Part shown: positions 59,767-64,000 of the stretch, one piece after another
Numbering within the stretch: position 1 is the first letter of the stretch
How the letters are laid out: every line of letters starts with the position of its first letter
Assembly (NCBI GenBank): GCA_947595585.1
Contig: CANQET010000003.1
Coordinates: 1 to 64,000 of the forward strand
Reading direction: 5' to 3'
Length of the DNA stretch: 64,000 nucleotides
From: an uncultured Clostridia bacterium
GTDB lineage: Bacteria > Bacillota > Clostridia > Christensenellales > Borkfalkiaceae
Notes under the pieces: model-generated
Told to the model about the DNA's origin: nothing
The model's input: the letters and a program-made list of their open reading frames with translations, nothing else
Databases searched by the model: none
Position numbers and translations under genes: made by a program

Positions 59767-60252
59767 TTACACCTCCGCACCATAGAGTCTGCGGTCGATA
59801 CGGCGGACGTCTTCGCGCAGCTGCTTTGCCGCCATGCTGTCTCCGCGTGCCTCGGCCTCTTTGAGCTCCTTGAGGAGCATATCCTTGCTGCGGACGAGCT
59901 CGCGGATGAGGTCGTAATTCTGTTCCGCCGCCCCGCTCGGCGCCACGCCCGCATGGCGGGTGCTCCCGTGCATATAGCGGATGACGGGCATGAGCTCTTC
60001 ACGGAAAGCGCTGTAGCAATCGGCACAGCCAAGGAGACCCGTCGTACGGTATTCGGCATACGTCGTCCCGCAGACGGGGCAGCGCGGCCCCCGCTCTTCT
60101 TCCCCGAGGAAGGAAGCGAAGGTCTCCTTGCGGTCCTGTGCGGGATAGAGCGCCGCAAAACAGGCGTCGCAGAGGATGAGGCGAAGCTCCCGCCCCTCCC
60201 GCACGATACGGCGCTCAACGCCCTTCTTTCCGCAATTCGTACAAAGCTCCAC
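59767..60252 (-). CDS. mcsA: McsA, zinc-finger activator of McsB
   Basis: 161 aa. Two N-terminal Cys pairs (CTNCGKKG, CDACFAALY) and a second zinc module (CPVCGTTYAEYRTTGLLGCADCY) are followed by a C-terminal UVR-like helix (LIRELVRSKDMLLKELKEAEARGDS). It activates McsB and binds ClpC. The start is GTG at 60252 with GGAGG 7 nt upstream. It lies 41 bp after the membrane-protein gene, suggesting cotranscription from 62 kb. Confidence 0.93.
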   Translation of the reverse strand: MELCTNCGKKGVERRIVREGRELRLILCDACFAALYPAQDRKETFASFLGEEERGPRCPVCGTTYAEYRTTGLLGCADCYSAFREELMPVIRYMHGSTRHAGVAPSGAAEQNYDLIRELVRSKDMLLKELKEAEARGDSMAAKQLREDVRRIDRRLYGAEV

Positions 60253-60293
60253 TGCAAACCTCCGAGGGGCAAAACGCCCTGCCCCCGTGTGTT

Positions 60294-61355
60294 TTATTTA
60301 CATAGGTCCCTGCGGATCTTGCAAAGTTCTTCCCACACGCCCGCGGCACGGGGGAAGCGGTAGGCGCCGTAGGCACATTCTACGGCGAGGATGGGCGCAG
60401 GGCTCTCTTCCGTATGCAGCCCCGTGATCTCTTCCCATTTCAGGAAGATGCTCTCCCCCGTATCCCGCCAGAAGATGCCCTCCTTCGCGATGACAAACAC
60501 CGCACGGGCACGCATGAAGTTCCCGATCGCACGCCCGAGCACGACGGCCCCGAACGCGGCGAGGATGGCGCCGAGCGTGAGCGGCTTTACTAGGACGGCG
60601 ATCGCGATCCCCGCCCCGATCAACATAAGCCCCACTGCCCCCAAAATGAGGGACATGTGTTGCGATTTTTTATTGGGAAGCGAAAACGTCTGCTCGGCTT
60701 TGTATTTGGTCTTCGGGAAAGTTTCGAGATCTCCTTGGGGTTTCTCCCCGAGAAGTTCCAGCCCGTGCGCCTCGATGCAAGCATAGAGACGGGGCTTGGC
60801 GTCGGCACGGATGAGCGCGGTCCCCTCGCCGTCCTTCTGCAAGAAGTTCGCGGGGATCTCGATGAGCACCGCCCATTCCCCCTTCTCCCGCATGTATTTG
60901 CGCATACAGATCGAGAAAAACCTCAGGCGCGCATAGGGAACGCGGATGGGCGGGGTGGGCGTATCGTCGTGCAAGACGATGCCCTCTTCCCCGAAGGTCA
61001 GAAGCGTCGTATCCCCCACGAAGAAGCTCTCCGCGCTGTCGCACTGTTCGGTGAGATCGGCAAAGCGCTTTCCGAGGAGCTCGCCGTGCTTCATCAAAAA
61101 ATATACGGCGACCGCACAGCCGATCGCAAGCAGGGCAAGTCCGCCCATGATCCCGAAGAGGAGGAGGTCCATCCCGAGATCTGCGAACTCGAGCACGAAC
61201 ATCACGGCGACGACGCCGATCAGGGAGAGCAGTGCCAAAATGGCAATGCAAAACGTCGCGGTAAGCGTCGCCGTCTTGCGCCGCCGAAGCGATCTCTTTG
61301 CGGTCTCCTGCCCCGCCGTATCGGGCGGAACGGGCTTATTATAGAGTGCCTTCAT
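60294..61355 (-). CDS. Hypothetical membrane protein ahead of mcsA
   Basis: 353 aa with four hydrophobic helices in two pairs (about 30-55 and 65-90; 232-255 and 258-280) and soluble segments between and after. The segment GEEGIVLHDDTPTPPIRVPYARLRFFSICMR and the C-terminal VIAKEGIFWRDTGESIFLKWEEITGL look like two PH- or YcxB-like folds facing the cytosol. No known name. GGAGGAAG lies before the ATG, 15 bp after the XRE gene, so the two were likely transcribed together. Confidence 0.75.
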   Translation of the reverse strand: MKALYNKPVPPDTAGQETAKRSLRRRKTATLTATFCIAILALLSLIGVVAVMFVLEFADLGMDLLLFGIMGGLALLAIGCAVAVYFLMKHGELLGKRFADLTEQCDSAESFFVGDTTLLTFGEEGIVLHDDTPTPPIRVPYARLRFFSICMRKYMREKGEWAVLIEIPANFLQKDGEGTALIRADAKPRLYACIEAHGLELLGEKPQGDLETFPKTKYKAEQTFSLPNKKSQHMSLILGAVGLMLIGAGIAIAVLVKPLTLGAILAAFGAVVLGRAIGNFMRARAVFVIAKEGIFWRDTGESIFLKWEEITGLHTEESPAPILAVECAYGAYRFPRAAGVWEELCKIRRDLCK

Positions 61356-61370
61356 ACTTCCTCCCGTGCG

Positions 61371-61994
61371 TTACTTTTCGTTTTTCCCCGAGCTTGCCCG
61401 CTTCCACCAGACGAAGAAGAAGAGCGCGAGCAACTGCAGGGGCACCCCGATGATGAAGATGAGCCAGAGCTTCGAAGCCTCCACCCCCGCCGCCAGCACC
61501 GTAAAATAGACGCAGGCGAGCACCGTCCAGATGAGGACGGAGAGCGAGACGATGCGCACCCACTTATACCCCCAGATACAGCTGAACACGAGCACGACGA
61601 TCGCCGAGACGGGCACCGCATAGAGGAAGGCGAGCCACGTATCCCGGAGATCGGGCGCGATGATCCCGGGGAAGACGAAGCAGATGACGGCGACCAGCCA
61701 GCACAGCCCCACCGAGAGCGCTATGATGATGAAGCGGCGCAGAAGGCGGGTCTTCTTGGGCAGTACGGGTTTATCCTTATTTTCGTGCAGAAGATCGTCC
61801 ACCGAAACATTGAAGATCTCGGCGATCTGCACGAGGATCCGCACGTCGGGGATGCCGTTGCCCTGCTCCCATTTGGAGATGGACTTATCCGAATAATTGA
61901 GTTTTTCCGCAAGTTCGAGCTGCGTCATATCGGCCATCTTCCGGAGCCGCATGATGTTTTTGCCGATGACGCGCGCCAGATCCTGATCTTCCAT
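61371..61994 (-). CDS. Membrane-anchored XRE regulator
   Basis: About 207 aa. The N-terminal helix-turn-helix (IGKNIMRLRKMADMTQLELAEKLNYSDKSISKWEQGNGIPDVRIL) is followed by four hydrophobic helices from about residue 85 on (LLRRFIIIALSVGLCWLVAVICFVF...), so DNA binding would be tied to the membrane. The ATG at 61994 sits 6 nt after a perfect promoter and has no Shine-Dalgarno site. It heads a run of five minus-strand genes that includes mcsA, mcsB and clpC, the place CtsR normally occupies. Its targets are not known. Confidence 0.85.
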   Translation of the reverse strand: MEDQDLARVIGKNIMRLRKMADMTQLELAEKLNYSDKSISKWEQGNGIPDVRILVQIAEIFNVSVDDLLHENKDKPVLPKKTRLLRRFIIIALSVGLCWLVAVICFVFPGIIAPDLRDTWLAFLYAVPVSAIVVLVFSCIWGYKWVRIVSLSVLIWTVLACVYFTVLAAGVEASKLWLIFIIGVPLQLLALFFFVWWKRASSGKNEK

Positions 61995-62000
61995 GCCTCT

Positions 62001-62029
62001 ATTATATCCGAAAATACGGGGGATGTCAA
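62001..62029 (-). promoter_or_regulatory. Consensus promoter of membrane XRE gene (leaderless)
   Basis: Perfect TTGACA (62024-62029), 17-bp spacer, perfect TATAAT (62001-62006), then 6 nt to the ATG at 61994. Confidence 0.75.
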
Positions 62030-62125
62030 TCATTCTACCGAGCGTAGAGCGGTTTTTCGGGACTCTACTCGGCCGCGCTCCCCCCTTTTTCGCCGCGGGG
62101 TGACAAATTTCGCCGTATGAATGGG

Positions 62126-62150
62126 AAAAAGGGCAACGACGCCGTTGCCC
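62126..62150 (-). terminator. Terminator of rubrerythrin gene
   Basis: GGGCAACG/CGTTGCCC stem (62131-62150) followed by T5 on the minus strand. A second palindrome (GCGCCATATGGCGC, 62164-62177) lies just before it. Confidence 0.75.
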
Positions 62151-62186
62151 CAAGTTCTTCTTTGCGCCATATGGCGCCTTTTTCGG

Positions 62187-62711
62187 TTATGCGTTGAAGT
62201 AGCGCTTCAGGAGCCCTTTGAACCCCGCTCCGTGACGGGCTTCATCCTTGGCCATCTCGTGGACGGTATCATGGATGGCGTCGTAGCCGAGCTCTTTCGC
62301 ACGCTTCGCGAGCATGAGCTTGCCCTCGCAGGCACCCGCCTCCGCCGCCGCCCGAAGCTCCAAATTCTTCTTGGTGGACGGGGTGACGACTTCCCCGAGC
62401 AGTTCCGCAAACTTGCTTGCGTGCTCGGCTTCCTCGAAGGCATACCGCTTGTAGGCCTCGGCAATCTCGGGATATCCCTCCCGCTCGGCGACGCGGGCCA
62501 TGGCGAGGTACATCCCCACTTCGCAGCATTCGCCGTTGAAGTTGGCGCGGAGGCCGTCCATCACTTCCTTGTCTTCGACGACGCCGTCGCCGACGTGATG
62601 TTCACAGGCAAACGCCTTCTCTTCGATGGGTTCAAACTTCTTTGCCTTGCAGACGGGGCAAACTTCGCAATCGTCGGGGACGATCTCCCCGCAGACAGCA
62701 CATCTTTTCAT
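62187..62711 (-). CDS. Rubrerythrin with N-terminal rubredoxin-like domain
   Basis: 174 aa. The N-terminal CAVCGEIV and CPVCKAKKF pairs bind a rubredoxin-type iron. The ferritin-like di-iron domain follows, with [51 protein letters not shown] and [14 protein letters not shown] supplying Glu/His ligands. The rubredoxin part lies first, as in reverse rubrerythrins, which reduce hydrogen peroxide or oxygen in anaerobes. AGGAGG precedes the ATG. It has its own promoter. Confidence 0.93.
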   Translation of the reverse strand: MKRCAVCGEIVPDDCEVCPVCKAKKFEPIEEKAFACEHHVGDGVVEDKEVMDGLRANFNGECCEVGMYLAMARVAEREGYPEIAEAYKRYAFEEAEHASKFAELLGEVVTPSTKKNLELRAAAEAGACEGKLMLAKRAKELGYDAIHDTVHEMAKDEARHGAGFKGLLKRYFNA

Positions 62712-62740
62712 TTTGTTTCTCCTCCTATGATCTTACCTTG

Positions 62741-62769
62741 ATTATACCACGTTTCCCCGCGGACCGCAA
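62741..62769 (-). promoter_or_regulatory. Promoter of rubrerythrin gene
   Basis: TTGCGG (62764-62769), 17-bp spacer, TATAAT (62741-62746). No PerR-type box recognised. Confidence 0.55.
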
Positions 62770-62787
62770 CGCTTTCGCGGAAAATTC

Positions 62788-63453
62788 TCAAAAATTTTTC
62801 GGGGGACGAAGGGCGCCCATGCGTACTTCGAGTAGGGCCCGAAGCTCCTCTGCGTCCGCGGCGAAACATCTTCCGCCGTATTCCTCGAGCAGGGCACGCG
62901 GGCGATATCCCCAGAGCGCGGAGATCGCATCCATCCCCGCGTTTTTTGCGGTCTGCACATCGGTCTCGCCGTCCCCCACGAAGACGCACTCCCCCACGGG
63001 AACGCGAAGCGAGAGCGCCGCATAGCGGGCGAGCGTGGGATCGGGTTTGCAGGGGAAAGAGCCGTCGTCCCCGCCCACGAAGTCGAAGAGACCCGGAAAG
63101 AAGCGCTCCATCAATAGATCGGCCGCCCGCTGCAGTTTGTTGGTGACGACGGCGAGCTTCATCCCCCGCGCCTTGAGGTCCGCCACAAGCGCCTGCATGC
63201 CCGCATACGGACGGGTGAGAAGATGCTCCGAGGCGGCGTAATACGATTTGAAGAGGGCGAGCAGCTTCTCATGATCTCCCTCGGGCGCCGCGCGTTCGAT
63301 GAGTTTTCTCGCCCCATTCCCCACAAACGACAAAGTTTGGGCTGCATCGACGGGGGCATGGCCGCATGCCGTGAGCGCCTTGTTGAGGGCGGCGCGGATA
63401 TCGGGCGCCGTGTCGAGCAGGGTGCCGTCGAGATCGAAAAATACGGCCTGCAT
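62788..63453 (-). CDS. HAD-superfamily phosphatase (Gph-like)
   Basis: About 221 aa. Motif I FFDLDGTLLDT carries the catalytic aspartates. A helical cap follows, then motif II AVVTNK, motif III Lys in FPCKPDPTL and motif IV FVGDGETDV. The sequence resembles phosphoglycolate phosphatase or a general nucleotide/sugar phosphatase; the substrate is not determinable. The true ATG at 63453 shares its first base with the argS stop (TGATG), so it is coupled to argS. The frame's upstream extension runs inside argS and was dropped. Confidence 0.88.
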   Translation of the reverse strand: MQAVFFDLDGTLLDTAPDIRAALNKALTACGHAPVDAAQTLSFVGNGARKLIERAAPEGDHEKLLALFKSYYAASEHLLTRPYAGMQALVADLKARGMKLAVVTNKLQRAADLLMERFFPGLFDFVGGDDGSFPCKPDPTLARYAALSLRVPVGECVFVGDGETDVQTAKNAGMDAISALWGYRPRALLEEYGGRCFAADAEELRALLEVRMGALRPPKNF

Positions 63454-64000
63454 CACATTTTTTCGGGGACGCCGATCCCGAGCAGAGTGAGCGCGTTGGT
63501 GAGCGCCGTGAGCGCGGCGCGGGTGAGGCGCAGCCTTGCGGCACGGACCGCTTCGGGGGCCTGCATGATCTTGCAATCGATGTAGAACTTATTGAACTTC
63601 TGCGCCGTGGAGACGGCATACCGCGCCACCACGGAGGGTTCATACGACGAAGCCGCCGTCTTCACCGTTTCGGGGAACTCCGAAAGCGCGCGCACGAGCT
63701 CGGCCTCGGCGGGGGTGAGATCGCCGATTTCCGCCCCCATGTATGCAATTTGGGCTTCTTTTGCCTTCTCGAGGACGGAAGCCGCCCGTGCGCAGGTGTA
63801 TTGCACATAGACGCTCGTCTCGCCGTCGAAGTTGAGCGCCTTCTCATAGGAGAAGACGATATCCTTTATCTTGCTGTTGTAGAGTGCGCCGAAGATCACG
63901 GCCCCCACCCCCACCGTTTCGGCGACCTGTGCCTTGTTTTCGAGGTCGGGATTCTTCTCTTCGAGGACCTTCGCCGCCTTCTCGACGCACCTTGTCATCA
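63453..64000 (-). CDS. argS: Arginyl-tRNA synthetase, C-terminal part (runs off window)
   Basis: C-terminal 181 residues or so of ArgRS; the catalytic core and start lie beyond the window. It ends with the DALR-type anticodon-binding helices: QYTCARAASVLEKAKEAQ, LSEFPETVKTAASSYEPSVVARYAVSTAQKFNKFYIDCKIM and RLRLTRAALTALTNALTLLGIGVPEKM, the usual ArgRS ending. It charges tRNA-Arg in the cytoplasm. The HAD phosphatase gene starts at its stop codon. Confidence 0.93.
   Translation of the reverse strand, partial: MTRCVEKAAKVLEEKNPDLENKAQVAETVGVGAVIFGALYNSKIKDIVFSYEKALNFDGETSVYVQYTCARAASVLEKAKEAQIAYMGAEIGDLTPAEAELVRALSEFPETVKTAASSYEPSVVARYAVSTAQKFNKFYIDCKIMQAPEAVRAARLRLTRAALTALTNALTLLGIGVPEKM

Overview
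The window looks like a chromosomal segment of a spore-forming, fairly GC-rich anaerobic Bacillota (Clostridia-type) bacterium. The clues are an intact sporulation sigma factor of the SigK type, the McsA-McsB-ClpC arginine-phosphorylation and proteolysis genes, an S4 protein of the RqcP type, a type III glutamine synthetase, a rubrerythrin, strong AGGAGG-type Shine-Dalgarno sites and many consensus TTGACA-17-TATAAT promoters. I cannot name the genus. The only RNA gene I see is tRNA-Thr(CGT). There is no CRISPR array, complete prophage or IS with a transposase.

Layout. 1-8 kb: zinc-ribbon membrane protein with an attenuator-like leader, a glycerophosphodiesterase, a tight tcdA-lipoprotein-ttcA operon, a GNAT protein, a small low-GC cassette beside tRNA-Thr, and an alpha/beta hydrolase-Nudix fusion. 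8-18 kb: two very large anchored surface proteins. 18-24 kb: tetR-ABC exporter operon, ECF sigma with an RsgI-like anti-sigma, and a lipoprotein. 23.6-31.5 kb: rpoC and rpoB, with rpoB having its own promoter instead of following rplKAJL. 31.8-36 kb: rqcP, a membrane protein, ispDF, a NERD protein and radA. 36-41 kb: a TrmB-Tag fusion, dut and glnN. 41.5-42.4 kb: a type IV pilin. 43-49 kb: sigK, aspS, lipoproteins, a RecD-like helicase and a redox-type protein. 49.5-54.5 kb: phosphopantetheinyl transferase, a broken MBL-fold gene, a ferritin-like protein, mtnN, ung and an SGNH lipoprotein. 55.6-62 kb: a two-gene regulator/HMA-like cassette, then clpC-mcsB-mcsA behind a membrane-bound XRE regulator and a membrane protein. 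62-64 kb: rubrerythrin, a HAD phosphatase and the 3' end of argS.

The most striking observation is an apparent invertible promoter upstream of the pilin gene. Two inverted recombination-type sites with identical 7-bp cores flank about 150 bp that carries a perfect promoter pointing away from the pilin and a terminator pointing toward it. As assembled the pilin would be OFF, and inversion would turn it ON. No recombinase is encoded in the window.

Other themes are as follows. (1) At least seven genes have a consensus promoter ending 6-7 nt before the start codon and no Shine-Dalgarno site, implying leaderless mRNAs. (2) A 52-57 bp mini-element is caught twice inserted into other repeats, and its copies show compensatory stem changes. 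(3) A divergent XRE/HMA-like pair has matching 17-bp operators placed inside the promoter spacers. (4) Duplicated terminator hairpins bound two small gene cassettes. (5) Mosaic intergenic repeats fill the larger gaps (7.8, 37.3, 40.7, 42.4 and 54.5 kb).
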